Origin: Rhodococcus sp. HNM0569
GTDB lineage: Bacteria; Actinomycetota; Actinomycetes; Mycobacteriales; Mycobacteriaceae
Length of the DNA stretch: 64,000 bases
Assembly (NCBI RefSeq): GCF_012726205.1
Contig: NZ_JAASAE010000015.1
Span: 377-64,376 of the forward strand
Direction of reading: 5' to 3'
The translations under genes were made by a program, and so were the position numbers. Numbering within the stretch: position 1 is the stretch's first letter; each line of letters opens with the position of its first letter. Positions 1 through 9,360 of the stretch are shown here, piece by piece. Under the pieces are notes generated by a model. That model worked only from the letters and a program-made list of their open reading frames with translations, did not search any database and had not been told where the DNA came from.

Positions 1-441
1 ACTACGTTCTCCGGTCAGATCTTCCCGCGGCGCGGGCTGTCGGTCGACTTCGGCGGCTCGTGGATCCTGCCGCGTCTGATCGGCCTGCACCGGGCGAAGC
101 GGCTCGTGATGCTCGGCGAGATGCTCGGCACCGACGACGTCGACCAACTCGGTCTCGTATCGCACGTCGCCGCACCGGGTGCCGCACTGTCGACGGCACT
201 CGAGCTCGCGCACCGGCTCGCGGACGGCCCGACGCTCGCGATCACGCAGTCGGCGCGGCTGCTCGAACGTGGCGTCACCCGCACGCTTGCCGAAGCACTC
301 GACGACGAAGCGCGCGTACAGGCGGTCAACTTCGCCACCGACGCGCCGGCGGCCGTCGCCGCATTCCGCGACAAGACGGCGCCGACGTTCACCGGCGACT
401 GGCAGGTACCGCAGGCCGACTCGGGCGAGCCCGTACGATAG
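1..441 (+). CDS. Enoyl-CoA hydratase/isomerase family protein, C-terminal part
   Basis: The reading frame is open from the first base of the window and stops with TAG at 439-441, so the N-terminus lies outside. The visible 146 residues match the C-terminal half of the crotonase fold: a GLSVDFGGSWILPRLIG segment like that after the second oxyanion-hole loop, then an AKRLVMLGE helix, the conserved GLV segment (DQLGLVSHV) and a helical C-terminal tail. Crotonases hydrate or isomerise enoyl-CoA thioesters; the substrate cannot be told from this piece. The downstream LysR gene starts 4 nt after the stop on the same strand, so the two are probably co-transcribed. Confidence 0.85.
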   Translation, partial: TTFSGQIFPRRGLSVDFGGSWILPRLIGLHRAKRLVMLGEMLGTDDVDQLGLVSHVAAPGAALSTALELAHRLADGPTLAITQSARLLERGVTRTLAEALDDEARVQAVNFATDAPAAVAAFRDKTAPTFTGDWQVPQADSGEPVR

Positions 442-445
442 CGGC

Positions 446-1327
446 GTGGATCTGCACCTCGTCACGTACTTCGTTGCCGTGGTCGACCACGGCGGCATCA
501 CGCGTGCCGCGCAGTCCCTCTACATCTCGCAGCCGTCGCTGTCGCAGGCCATTCGCACGCTCGAACGGCGCCTCGGCGTCACACTGTTCGACCGCACGGG
601 CCGTCGCCTCGAGCTCACCGAGGCCGGGCGGCGGCTCGACGTCGCGGCGCGGCGGATCCTCGCCGACGTGGCGCGCGCGAAGGACAAGGTCGCCGCCGTG
701 CGCGAACTCGAGGCGGGCCGCGTCGACGTCGTCACCTATTCGGCGTTCTCGCTCGACCCGCTCGTCGACATCGTGCGCCTGTTCCGCGAACGGTTCCCGA
801 AGATCACGGTGCGCATCGTCGCCGCCGACGGGCCCGCGGGCGTCCTCACCGCGATCCGCCGCGGCGACGCCGAACTCGGAGTCATCGACACCACGGCCGA
901 CACCAGTTCGCTCACGGTGCTCCCGCTCGCCGAGCAAGAGCTCGTGCTCGCGATGCCACCCGACATCGCGGCCGGCTTGCCCGACCCGGTGCCACGGCCG
1001 CTCGTACGCGACGTCCCGCTCGTCGTGGATCTCGCGAACCAGAGCGACACCGAACTGCTGAGCGACGTGTTCGCGGAAGGCGCGGCGAATGTCGTCGTCG
1101 ACTGCGTCCATCCCACCGCGACATGGGAACTCGTGGTGCGCGGCGCCGGGGCCACGATCTTGCCTCGGCGAGTCGCGCACGACCAGCTGCCCGGCAGCGT
1201 CGTCCGCTCGCTCGACCCGCCGGTCGTGCGCTCGGCGGGCATCGTGTTGCGATCGGGACGCCCGTCGCCCGCCGCTGTCGCCTTCCTGTCCGTCGCACAT
1301 GCCGACTATCCACCCCCGAGCGAGTAG
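446..1327 (+). CDS. LysR-family transcriptional regulator (first of a tandem pair)
   Basis: This 293-residue protein has an N-terminal winged helix-turn-helix at residues 1-60 (recognition segment ISQPSLSQAIRTLERRLG at 27-44) and a periplasmic-binding-protein-like effector domain from about residue 90. The start is GTG at 446, which gives the usual LysR N-terminus MDLHLVTYF; extending upstream would add a long atypical arginine-rich leader. The gene sits 4 nt behind the crotonase gene and 7 nt before a second LysR gene of exactly the same length. The regulated genes are probably the neighbouring acyl-CoA genes, but no operator was identified. Confidence 0.9.
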   Translation: MDLHLVTYFVAVVDHGGITRAAQSLYISQPSLSQAIRTLERRLGVTLFDRTGRRLELTEAGRRLDVAARRILADVARAKDKVAAVRELEAGRVDVVTYSAFSLDPLVDIVRLFRERFPKITVRIVAADGPAGVLTAIRRGDAELGVIDTTADTSSLTVLPLAEQELVLAMPPDIAAGLPDPVPRPLVRDVPLVVDLANQSDTELLSDVFAEGAANVVVDCVHPTATWELVVRGAGATILPRRVAHDQLPGSVVRSLDPPVVRSAGIVLRSGRPSPAAVAFLSVAHADYPPPSE

Positions 1328-1334
1328 GGCGGTC

Positions 1335-2216
1335 ATGGAGTTGCGTCAGATCGAATACTTCCTCGCGGTCGTCGAGCACGAGGGAATCAACGGTGCCGCA
1401 GCGGCTCTCGGTGTCGCACAGCCGACCGTGTCGCAGGCACTGCGCGGGCTCGAACGCGAACTCGGCGTGCAACTGTTCCACCGCATCGGTCGCGGCATGG
1501 TCCTCAGCGCCGCGGGGCGCACGATGGTCGGACCCGGCAGACAGATCCTGCGCGACGTCACCGCCGTCGAGGATCTGCTTGCCACCGCAGGCGGCGAACT
1601 CGTCGGCAAACTCGACATCATGGCGTTTCCGGCGCTCGCGGTGGACCCCCTCGTCGGCCTGATCGCCGACTTCCGACGCGCCTACCCCAAGGTCACGGTG
1701 CGGTTCACGGACCTGCGGGAAGAAGCGCAGGCCGCGTCGGTCATCCGCGACGGGCACTGCGAGTTCGTCGTCGCGCACCTCCCGATCGACGACGCATCGC
1801 TCGAGGTCGAGGTGCTCGGCAGCCAGGAGTACTGGCTGGTCTACCCGCCCGGCACCGACATACCACCGGGCCCGGTCGCGTTGGGCGACCTGCCGCAGAT
1901 CCCGATGGTGTTCGTGCCACGCGGGCACTCGCTCGCGGACGAGATCGAGGAGGCGATCCGGGTCGCGGGAGCGCGGCTGCCACTCGCGGTGCTCGCCGAA
2001 CACCGCGAGGAGCGGTTGCCGATGGTGCTCGCGGGCATCGGCGGCACCATCCTCGAACGCACGATGGCCGAATCGGCGGCGGACCGCGCCGTCGTGCGGC
2101 CCACGTCGCCGCGTTTCGAACGGCCCTTCGGCCTCGCATACGATCCGACGACGCTGTCGCCCGTCGGCCGGGCCTTCGTCGACATGGTGCGAGCCGCGGG
2201 GCTCACACCGCACTGA
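1335..2216 (+). CDS. LysR-family transcriptional regulator (second of a tandem pair)
   Basis: This 293-residue protein begins MELRQIEYFLAVVEHEG, a classic LysR start, with the HTH recognition helix at about 27-44 (VAQPTVSQALRGLERELG) and an effector-binding domain after residue 90. ATG at 1335 is preferred because it aligns with the N-terminus of its upstream neighbour. Length and domain layout equal those of the preceding LysR protein, and residues such as SQA, LER, LGV, LF and DPLV align, so the two look like an old tandem duplication. The gene converges on the thiolase gene at 2244. The ligand is unknown. Confidence 0.9.
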   Translation: MELRQIEYFLAVVEHEGINGAAAALGVAQPTVSQALRGLERELGVQLFHRIGRGMVLSAAGRTMVGPGRQILRDVTAVEDLLATAGGELVGKLDIMAFPALAVDPLVGLIADFRRAYPKVTVRFTDLREEAQAASVIRDGHCEFVVAHLPIDDASLEVEVLGSQEYWLVYPPGTDIPPGPVALGDLPQIPMVFVPRGHSLADEIEEAIRVAGARLPLAVLAEHREERLPMVLAGIGGTILERTMAESAADRAVVRPTSPRFERPFGLAYDPTTLSPVGRAFVDMVRAAGLTPH

Positions 2217-2243
2217 CCGCCCGACATCCCGGTCACGGCTGTG

Positions 2244-3455
2244 TCAGGCGACGCGTTCGAACACCGCGGCGAGGCCCTGCCCACCGCCGATGCACATCGT
2301 TTCCAGTCCGTATCGCGCGTCGCGGCGCTGCATCTCCCGCGCCATCGTGGCAAGCATGCGCACACCCGTCGCTCCCACCGGGTGCCCGAGCGAGATTCCG
2401 GATCCGTGGACGTTGGTGCGCGCGAAATCGTCTGCGCCGAAACCCCACTCGTGGGTGACGGCGAGCGCCTGCGCAGCGAACGCCTCGTTGAGCTCGATGA
2501 GGTCGACGTCCGACAACGTCAGCCCGGCCTTGCCGAGGGCAGCCTCGCTGGCGGGGACGGGACCGATGCCCATGATCTTGGGCGCGACGCCCGCGAGACC
2601 CCACGACACGAGCCGCACGAGCGGACGCAGGCCGCGTCGTTCGGCGACCTCCGGTGTGGTGACGATGCACATCGCGGCGGCGTCGTTCTGGCCGCTCGCG
2701 TTGCCCGCGGTGACGGTCGCGTCGGGGTCCGCCTTGCCCATGATCGGCTTCAATCGGCCGAGCGACTCGAGCGACACGTCGGGGCGCGGATGCTCGTCGG
2801 TGTCGATCACCTGGTCGCCGTCACGCGTGCGCACGGTGACGGGCACGATCTCCTCGGCGAGAATGCCGTCCTTCTGCGCACGTACGGCCCGTAGATGCGA
2901 CTCGACGGACAACTCGTCCTGCTCCTGACGGCTGATGCCGTATTCGCGGCGCAGGTTCTCCGCCGTCTCGATCATGCCGCCCTCGACCGGGTAGAAGCGA
3001 CCACCGGCCGTCGACCGTGCACGAACGAGACTGTCGTGCATGGCAATACCCGTACGAGCGCCACCCCAGCGCATGTCGACGGAGTAGAACGACGCGTTGG
3101 ACATCGACTCGGTGCCACCCGCGACGACGAGGTCGTTGTCGCCCGCCGCGACCTGAAGCCCGGCCTGGACGACGGCCTGCAGACCGGACCCGCACCGGCG
3201 GTCGATGTGCATGCCCGGCACGGTGATCGGCAGGCCGGCGTCGAGCGCGACGACACGCCCGATGGCGGGAGCCTCGCTGTTGCCGTTGCAGTGCCCGAGG
3301 ACCACGTCCTCGACGGCCTCGGGATCCAGACCGGATCGCTCGAGCATGCCCTTCAGGGCGGTGACGCCGAGATCGACGGCGGTGAGGGACTTGAACATTC
3401 CGCCGTAGCGGCCGATGGGAGTACGGACGGGTTCGCAGACGACTACTTGGCGCAT
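2244..3455 (-). CDS. Thiolase (acetyl-CoA C-acyltransferase)
   Basis: This 403-residue thiolase has the nucleophilic cysteine at Cys88 (DRRCGSGLQ), the conserved GHPVGATG with His358, and the C-terminal catalytic cysteine at Cys388 (CIGGGQG). These are the residues needed for reversible thiolytic cleavage of 3-ketoacyl-CoA. Its length is normal for the degradative class (390-410). The start MRQVVVCEPVRTPIGR is the usual thiolase N-terminus. It lies 40 nt downstream of an SDR gene on the same strand. The pair could supply the last two steps of a beta-oxidation round, or could work on acetoacetyl-CoA; chain-length preference cannot be read from sequence. Confidence 0.92.
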   Translation of the reverse strand: MRQVVVCEPVRTPIGRYGGMFKSLTAVDLGVTALKGMLERSGLDPEAVEDVVLGHCNGNSEAPAIGRVVALDAGLPITVPGMHIDRRCGSGLQAVVQAGLQVAAGDNDLVVAGGTESMSNASFYSVDMRWGGARTGIAMHDSLVRARSTAGGRFYPVEGGMIETAENLRREYGISRQEQDELSVESHLRAVRAQKDGILAEEIVPVTVRTRDGDQVIDTDEHPRPDVSLESLGRLKPIMGKADPDATVTAGNASGQNDAAAMCIVTTPEVAERRGLRPLVRLVSWGLAGVAPKIMGIGPVPASEAALGKAGLTLSDVDLIELNEAFAAQALAVTHEWGFGADDFARTNVHGSGISLGHPVGATGVRMLATMAREMQRRDARYGLETMCIGGGQGLAAVFERVA

Positions 3456-3495
3456 GACGGCCTTTCGGAGTACGGACGGGAGAAGGATGGTGGCC

Positions 3496-4236
3496 TCACA
3501 TGAACCGGCCGCCGGTCACCTCGAGCACGGTACCGGTCATGTACGACGACATGTCCGACGCGAGAAACAGTGCGACGCTCGCGACTTCGCTCGGCTCGCC
3601 TGCACGACCCATCGGAATCTCGGACATCTTCTGATCCCACGCCTTCTGCGGCATCGCCTCGGTCATCGCCGACCGGATGAGGCCCGGCTGGATCGCGTTG
3701 ACGCGAACGCCGTGGTGCGCGAGTTCCTTCGCGGCAGCCTTGCTCATGCCCACGATGCCCGCCTTGGCGGCCGAGTAGTTGGTCTGCCCGACCATGCCGA
3801 CCTTGCCGGACAGCGACGAGATGTTCACGATCGCGCCGCGCTTGGCCTCGCGCATGATCGCGGCGGCCTTGCGGGTGCCGTTCCACGTGCCCTTCAGATG
3901 CACCGACATCACGAGGTCGAAGTCCTCCTCGGTCATCGTGCGCATCGTGGCGTCGCGCGTGATGCCCGCATTGTTGACGACGACGTCGAGCGAGCCGAAT
4001 CCGTCGACCGCCTCCGCGAGCAGTGCGTCGACGTCGGCGCTCTCGGTCACATCGCACCGCACGGCGCGGGCGACGTCGCGGCCACCCAGCTTGTCGGCCG
4101 CGGCCTGCGCGGCAGCCTCGTTCAGGTCGCCGAGGACGACCTTCGCGCCTGCATCGACGAATGCGCGGGCGATCTCGAATCCGATCCCCTGCGCGCCTCC
4201 GGTGATGACGGCGGTGCGGTCGGTGAGCAGCGACAT
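3496..4236 (-). CDS. SDR-family 3-oxoacyl-ACP/CoA reductase-like protein (FabG-like)
   Basis: This 246-residue classical short-chain dehydrogenase has the nucleotide-binding TGGAQGIG at 12-19, NNAG at 88-91, catalytic Tyr154 and Lys158 (YSAAK) and Ser near 140. The ATG at 4236 is preceded by a GAAAGGACT ribosome-binding site. FabG-like SDRs interconvert 3-hydroxyacyl and 3-ketoacyl thioesters. Being first in a two-gene unit with the thiolase suggests the oxidative 3-hydroxyacyl-CoA dehydrogenase direction, which is an inference. The 183-nt gap to the divergent acyl-CoA dehydrogenase at 4420 must hold both promoters; it contains an AT-rich near-palindrome (GGAAATATATCC, 4304-4315). Confidence 0.9.
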   Translation of the reverse strand: MSLLTDRTAVITGGAQGIGFEIARAFVDAGAKVVLGDLNEAAAQAAADKLGGRDVARAVRCDVTESADVDALLAEAVDGFGSLDVVVNNAGITRDATMRTMTEEDFDLVMSVHLKGTWNGTRKAAAIMREAKRGAIVNISSLSGKVGMVGQTNYSAAKAGIVGMSKAAAKELAHHGVRVNAIQPGLIRSAMTEAMPQKAWDQKMSEIPMGRAGEPSEVASVALFLASDMSSYMTGTVLEVTGGRFM

Positions 4237-4419
4237 GAGAGTCCTTTCGCGGGTGGCAGAAGTGACGGGTGTGCCGTACGGACGCGGCACGATCCGGCTA
4301 CCTGGAAATATATCCGCGGCCTGCGCCTCGCGGAGCCCCCGAAACCATCGGGAGTACCTATCGGTCCGGGCGGGTAGTTCGTATTGGACGCACGCGTGCC
4401 ACCGGAGCACAGTGGTCTC

Positions 4420-5607
4420 ATGACCAGCGTGCACACCGATACCGCCCCCCAGGTGGACGCCGAAGACTTCCGCGACATCCTCGCCTCGACCCGCGAGTTC
4501 GTCCGGTCCGTCGTCGTGCCCCGCGAGCAGGAAATTCTCGACTCCGACGCGATCCCCGACGACATCCGTCAGGCCGCGAAGGACATGGGGCTGTTCGGCT
4601 ACGCCATCCCGCAGGAGTGGGGCGGTCTCGGCCTCGACCTGACACAGGACGTCGAGCTGGCGATGGAACTCGGTTACACGTCGCTCGCGCTGCGCTCGAT
4701 GTTCGGCACCAACAACGGCATCGCCGGCCAGGTACTCGTGGGCTTCGGCACCGACGAGCAGAAGGCGCAGTGGCTCGAGCGTATCGCGTCGGGCGAGGTC
4801 GTGGCGTCGTTCGCGCTCACCGAGCCGGGCGCCGGATCGGACCCGGCCGGCCTGCGCACCAAGGCCGTACGCGACGGCGACGACTGGGTGATCAACGGCG
4901 AGAAGAGATTCATCACCAATGCCCCGCTCGCGAACCTGTTCGTCGTGTTCGCACGCACCCGCCCCGCCGACGAGAACGGCACCGGCATCGCGGTGTTCCT
5001 CGTCCCAGCCGACACTCCCGGTCTCCAGGTCGGCGCGAAGGACCGGAAGATGGGCCAGGAGGGCGCCTGGACAGCAGATGTCGCCTTCACCGACGTACGG
5101 GTGCCGGCGTCGGCACTCGTGGGCGGCAGCGAGGACGTCGGCTATCGCGCCGCGATGACCTCTCTTGCCCGCGGCCGTGTGCACATCGCGGCGCTGTCCG
5201 TCGGTACCGCGCAACGCGCCCTCGACGAGTCCGTCGCGTACGCGGCCACCGCGACCCAGGGTGGCACCGCGATCGGCGAGTTCCAGCTCGTGCAGGCGAT
5301 GCTCGCCGATCAGCAGACAGGTGTCATGGCCGGCCGTGCAATGGTGCGCGACGCCGCGCGCGCATGGGTCGACGGTACCGACCGCCGCATCGCACCGTCC
5401 GCCACGAAGCTCTTCTGCACCGAAATGGTCGGCAAGGTCGCCGATCTCGCGGTGCAGGTGCACGGCGGGTCCGGCTACATGCGGGAAGTCGCGGTCGAAC
5501 GGATCTACCGCGACGTGCGGTTGCTGCGCCTGTACGAAGGCACGAGCGAGATCCAGCGGTTGATCGTGGGGCGCGGCCTGGTCAAGCAGGCACAGCGCGG
5601 ACACTGA
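4420..5607 (+). CDS. Acyl-CoA dehydrogenase (FadE), Glu in YEGT position
   Basis: This 395-residue flavoprotein has the family landmarks [14 protein letters not shown] and [11 protein letters not shown] in the middle beta domain and YEGTSEIQR near the C-terminus, where Glu373 corresponds to the catalytic base of medium-chain type enzymes. It would introduce the alpha-beta double bond into an acyl-CoA, with electrons passing to ETF. ATG 4420 is chosen; an in-frame TTG lies 36 nt upstream, but a GGAG at 4404-4407 serves the ATG. The gene is transcribed divergently from the SDR/thiolase pair and ends at a strong hairpin shared with the ligase on the other strand. The four enzymes around it could together degrade one acyl-CoA. 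Confidence 0.92.
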   Translation: MTSVHTDTAPQVDAEDFRDILASTREFVRSVVVPREQEILDSDAIPDDIRQAAKDMGLFGYAIPQEWGGLGLDLTQDVELAMELGYTSLALRSMFGTNNGIAGQVLVGFGTDEQKAQWLERIASGEVVASFALTEPGAGSDPAGLRTKAVRDGDDWVINGEKRFITNAPLANLFVVFARTRPADENGTGIAVFLVPADTPGLQVGAKDRKMGQEGAWTADVAFTDVRVPASALVGGSEDVGYRAAMTSLARGRVHIAALSVGTAQRALDESVAYAATATQGGTAIGEFQLVQAMLADQQTGVMAGRAMVRDAARAWVDGTDRRIAPSATKLFCTEMVGKVADLAVQVHGGSGYMREVAVERIYRDVRLLRLYEGTSEIQRLIVGRGLVKQAQRGH

Positions 5608-5619
5608 CCCGACACGCGA

Positions 5620-5655
5620 AAGGGAGGGTGGCCCGTTTCCGGGCCACCCTCCCTT
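5620..5655. terminator. Bidirectional hairpin terminator
   Basis: A perfect 16-bp stem (5620-5635 with 5640-5655) closes a 4-nt TTTC loop between the convergent dehydrogenase and ligase genes. The arms end in AA/TT, giving short A/T tracts on both sides, so it can act in both directions. Confidence 0.85.
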
Positions 5656-5673
5656 CGTATGTCGCGTACTCGA

Positions 5674-7327
5674 TTACACGCGAGGTGCGGTGGCGACGCG
5701 TCGACGCAGCTCGACCTTCTGGATCTTGCCGGCAGCCGACGTCGGCAGCCCGTCGACCACGATGACGTCGCGGATCTTCTTGTACGGCAACACCTGCTCG
5801 GCGACGAACGCCGACAGCTCGTCGGCATCGACGTCGTGACCCCGGGCCGGCACGACGAAGGCAACCGGTTCCTGGCCGACCGATCCCGCGTCGCGGCCCA
5901 CCACCGCGGCCTCGGAGACCGCGGGATGGCGCACGAGGATCTCCTCGAGCTCACGCGGATACACGTTGTATCCCTTGTAGATCAGCATGTCCTTCGCGCG
6001 GTCGCAGATGAACACGTAGCCGTCGCCGTCCGTGTAGGCGATGTCCCCGGTGTCGAGCCAGCCGTCGACGTACTGCTTCGCCGTGATCCCGGGGTGCCCC
6101 AGGTAGCCGTCGGTGACCTGCGGGCCACGCACCCACAGCGCGCCGCGTTCGCCCGCGGGCATCACGATCGTCGGATCGGTGAGATCGCGGATCTCGATCT
6201 CGGTGTCGTACGCGGGCACTCCGACCGAGCCGATGCGATAGTCGGCACCTCCCGTGAGGGGCGCGGACGCGACGAGGCAGGTCGCCTCGGTGAGCCCGTA
6301 GCCCTCGACCACACGGGACGACGGGAACGCCGCCGACAGCGCTTCGAGGGTCACGCGATCGATCGGCGCTGCCCCCGACGACAACACGCGCACCGACGAC
6401 ACGTCCCGCGTCGCGACATCCGGGTGGAACGCGAGAGAATGCCACATCGCCGGACTCCCGGTGATGTAGGTGGCACGGTGCTTCTCGACGAGTTCGAGCA
6501 TCCGCGCGGGATCGAACCTCCCTGCGAGCACCTGGGTGGCACCGCACATCAGCAGGAACGACATGTTGATGAGTGCGTGCGCGTGGAACAGCGGCGACAC
6601 CACGATCGTGGCGGCATTGCCCGGTTCGACGCCACGGTCGCCCGCGCCGTCCAGCGGAGTCAGCACGACGCGTCCGTCGCCACCCTCGTGCACGAGACTG
6701 CCTGCCCGCCAGCCGATCATCTGCGTCGCGTTCGCGACGACATTGCGGTGCAACACCCGCACACCCTTCGACACACCGGTCGTCCCACCGGTGAATGCGA
6801 GGTGTGCGATGTCGTCGGGCGTGATGGTCAGGTCCGCGGGAGCGAAGTCTCCACCCGCCACGAAATCGTCGAAGAGCACGGTCCGCAGACCACACTGCTC
6901 CCCCCGTGTTCGCGGCACCGCAGACGATCGCCGTGCGCAATGTGGTGCCCGTGGTGGCGTTCGCCAGGACGTCGAGCTGCGTGTCCGCGGTCACTGCGGC
7001 CACCGCGGACGTCTCCTCGATCTGGGCACGCAGCCCCGGCGCCGGTTGCAACGGGTTGACGAGCGTGACCGTCGCACCCGCTCGCAGCGAGCCGTAGTAC
7101 GCGACCACGAACTCGATCGAGTTCGCGAGGTGCAGCAACACGACGTCTCGTTCGGCGACGCCGGACCGGCGCAGCGCCGACGCGAAAGCCCCCGAGCGAG
7201 CGTCGAGTTCGCCGTAGGTGCAGACGCGATCGCCGTCGACCACCGCGGGACGCTCGCCGTACAGTGCCGCCATCGAGGGCGCCCACGCGGCCATCGTGAC
7301 GCCCGGGTAGTGAAGGAGTGTCACCAC
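5674..7327 (-). pseudogene. AMP-dependent acyl-CoA ligase (FadD-like), interrupted by a one-base frameshift
   Basis: Two overlapping frames together encode one complete ANL-superfamily ligase. The N-terminal part (GTG start 7327; MVTLLHYPGVTMAAW) runs in one frame to about 6905. The C-terminal part carries the P-loop FTGGTTGVSKG, the adenylate-binding EGYGLTEAT, the hinge region CDRAKDMLIYKGYNVYP and the catalytic lysine segment SAAGKIQKVEL in the other. The switch falls in a run of six G (plus-strand C6900-C6905). Removing one base gives a continuous 550-residue protein reading AANTGEQCGLRTVLF across the junction. It could be a true pseudogene, a slippage-expressed gene or a sequencing error. 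It lies 6 nt downstream of an SDR gene, behind a GAGGTGAC site, in a thiolase-SDR-ligase operon. Confidence 0.85.
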
Positions 7328-7333
7328 GTCACC

Positions 7334-8098
7334 TCACCGCGGTGCCATGCGGATGGCACCGTCGAGTCGAATGGTTTCGCCGTTGAGATAAGCATTTTCG
7401 AGGATAGACTGCGCGAGTTGACCGAATTCGGAGGAGCGCCCCAGTCGCGACGGATTGGGCACGGACTGTTCGAGGGCGGCGCGCACGTCGTCGCGCACCC
7501 GGGCGAGCAGTGGCGTGTCCATCGTGCCGGGAGCAATGGTGTTGACCCGGATGTGTTTGCTCGCGAGATCGCGGGCGGCCACGATCGTCATGCCCACGAT
7601 GCCGGCCTTCGACGCCGAGTAGTTGATCTGTCCGATCTGGCCCTCGTAGGCCGCGACCGAGGCCGTCAGCACGATCGATCCGCGTTCGCCGTCGACGTCC
7701 TCGTTGCGCGCCATCCGCTCGGCGCCCAGTCGCAGCGCGTTGAAGCTGCCGATCAGGTTGAGCCTGATCACGAATTCGAAGTCCTCGAGCGAGCCTGCAT
7801 TGCCTTCCTTGTCGAGGATCCGCATCCGACGGCCCGCGCCCGCGCAGTGCACGAGGCCGCGAAGCCCGCCACGCTCGTCGGCGGCGTCGAGCGCAGCCGC
7901 GAACTGTTCGGGGTCGGTGACGTCGGCGGGGGCGAACTGCGCAGCGGCGCCGAGTTCCTTGGCCGCGACCTCGCCGTCGGAGGTGGGGAGGTCGATCAGA
8001 GTGACCTGCGCCCCCGCGTCGACGAGCCGCCGGGCCGTCGCGAGTCCGAGGCCGGACGCGCCGCCCGTGACCGCGGTGGAGATGCCGTTGAGTTCCAT
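7334..8098 (-). CDS. SDR, 3-hydroxy(-2-methyl)acyl-CoA dehydrogenase-like
   Basis: This 254-residue SDR has TGGASGLG at 11-18, HCAG at 84-87 in place of the usual NNAG, and catalytic Tyr160 and Lys164 (YSASK) with a TAS serine motif at 145-147. The pattern CAGAGRRMRILDKEG followed by FEFVIRLNLIGSFN resembles type-II 3-hydroxyacyl-CoA dehydrogenases (the HSD17B10 / 2-methyl-3-hydroxybutyryl-CoA dehydrogenase group), which are NAD-dependent. The resemblance is by eye. It sits between a thiolase gene (34 nt upstream) and the acyl-CoA ligase (6 nt downstream). That context supports a role in beta-oxidation of a short or branched acid activated by the ligase. Confidence 0.88.
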   Translation of the reverse strand: MELNGISTAVTGGASGLGLATARRLVDAGAQVTLIDLPTSDGEVAAKELGAAAQFAPADVTDPEQFAAALDAADERGGLRGLVHCAGAGRRMRILDKEGNAGSLEDFEFVIRLNLIGSFNALRLGAERMARNEDVDGERGSIVLTASVAAYEGQIGQINYSASKAGIVGMTIVAARDLASKHIRVNTIAPGTMDTPLLARVRDDVRAALEQSVPNPSRLGRSSEFGQLAQSILENAYLNGETIRLDGAIRMAPR

Positions 8099-8132
8099 GT
8101 GGTGAAGTACCTTTCGGGGCAGGGTTCGAAGG

Positions 8133-9263
8133 TCAGAGCAATTCGAGGATGGTGGCGTTCGCCATGCCTCCCGCCTCGCACATCGTCTGCAGGCCGTAGC
8201 GGATCCCGTTGTCGCGCATGTGGTGCACGAGGCGTGTCATGAGGATCGCGCCTGATCCGCCGAGCGGGTGGCCCACGGCGATCGCGCCGCCGAGCGGGTT
8301 GACCCGCTCGGGGTCGGCACCGGTTTCGGCAAGCCACGCGAGGGGCACGGGTGCGAACGCCTCGTTGACTTCGAACGCCCCGATGTCGCCGATCGAGAGC
8401 CCGGACTTCTTCAGGGCCTTCGCGGTGGCCGGGATCGGCCCGGTCAGCATGACGACCGGGTCGTCGGCCGCGACGGCGTGCGTGTGCACGCGTGCGAGCG
8501 GGGTGAGACCGAGGTCGGCGGCGGTCTCGCTCGTCGTGACGAGCAGTGCTCCCGCGCCGTCCGAGATCTGCGACGAGTTGCCCGCATGGATGACGCCGTC
8601 CTCCTTGAAGACGGTCTTCAGCCCGGCCATCGACTCGAGTGTGCCGCCGCGGCGGATGCCCTCGTCGCCTTCGAGGACGTCGGTGATCGGCGCCAGTTGC
8701 CGATCGAATGCGCCGTTGTCGGCCGCAGCGGCAGCGAGTTCGTGTGAGCGCAACGAGTACTCGTCGAGCGTGCGCCTGGTGAAGCCCCACTTCTCGGCGA
8801 TCATCTCCGCGCCGATGCCCTGGCTGAATCCGTCGACCCCGTACCGGTCGAGCACGCTGGACGGGTTGTGCTCCCCCTTGCTCGCGCTGCCCATCGGGAC
8901 CCGGCTCATCGACTCGACGCCGCCCGCGACGACGATGTCCTCGTGCCCCGCGATCACCGCGGCGGCGGCGGCGCTCACGGCCTGCTGGCTCGAACCGCAC
9001 GCCCGCGTCACCGTCGTACCGGGAACGCTTTCCGGCCAGCCCGCCGCGAGCACTGCCGTGCGGGCGACGTTGCCTGCCTGCTCGCTGGTCTGGCTCACGC
9101 AGCCCCACACGACGTCGCCGACCACGGCCGGGTCGATGCCCGTGCGGGATGCGAGTGCCTCGAGCACGTGCGCCGAGAGGTCCACCGGGTGGATCCCGGA
9201 CAGCGACCCGCGGCGGCGGCCGATGGGGGTTCGTACAGCGTCGACGATGACTGCATCGCGCAT
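8133..9263 (-). CDS. Thiolase (acetyl-CoA C-acyltransferase)
   Basis: This 376-residue thiolase begins MRDAVIVDAVRTPIGRRRG at ATG 9263 behind a GAAGGA ribosome-binding site; a longer in-frame start exists but adds non-thiolase sequence. Catalytic residues are Cys89 (TRACGSSQQ), His332 (GHPLGGSG) and Cys362 (CEAGGMAN). The CGSS and CEAGGMAN variants separate it from the other thiolase in this window (CGSG, CIGGGQG) and are common in broad-specificity actinobacterial FadA-type proteins. It is the first gene of the thiolase-SDR-ligase unit and probably cleaves the 3-ketoacyl-CoA made by the SDR. The upstream MFS gene ends 97 nt away on the same strand and may share the transcript. Confidence 0.92.
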   Translation of the reverse strand: MRDAVIVDAVRTPIGRRRGSLSGIHPVDLSAHVLEALASRTGIDPAVVGDVVWGCVSQTSEQAGNVARTAVLAAGWPESVPGTTVTRACGSSQQAVSAAAAAVIAGHEDIVVAGGVESMSRVPMGSASKGEHNPSSVLDRYGVDGFSQGIGAEMIAEKWGFTRRTLDEYSLRSHELAAAAADNGAFDRQLAPITDVLEGDEGIRRGGTLESMAGLKTVFKEDGVIHAGNSSQISDGAGALLVTTSETAADLGLTPLARVHTHAVAADDPVVMLTGPIPATAKALKKSGLSIGDIGAFEVNEAFAPVPLAWLAETGADPERVNPLGGAIAVGHPLGGSGAILMTRLVHHMRDNGIRYGLQTMCEAGGMANATILELL

Positions 9264-9360
9264 GGTGGTGTCCTTCGCTCGGGTGATGCGGACGATTCCG
9301 GTCACATCGAATGAATCACTGGTGTGGGCCGGGAACAACGACTTTCGGCCGATAGGCCGG

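Noticed and set aside
3496-5604. A 700-residue fusion of the FabG-like SDR with an upstream domain
   Set aside because: The upstream part is the antisense of the acyl-CoA dehydrogenase gene; the ATG at 4236 has a good ribosome-binding site and gives a normal SDR.
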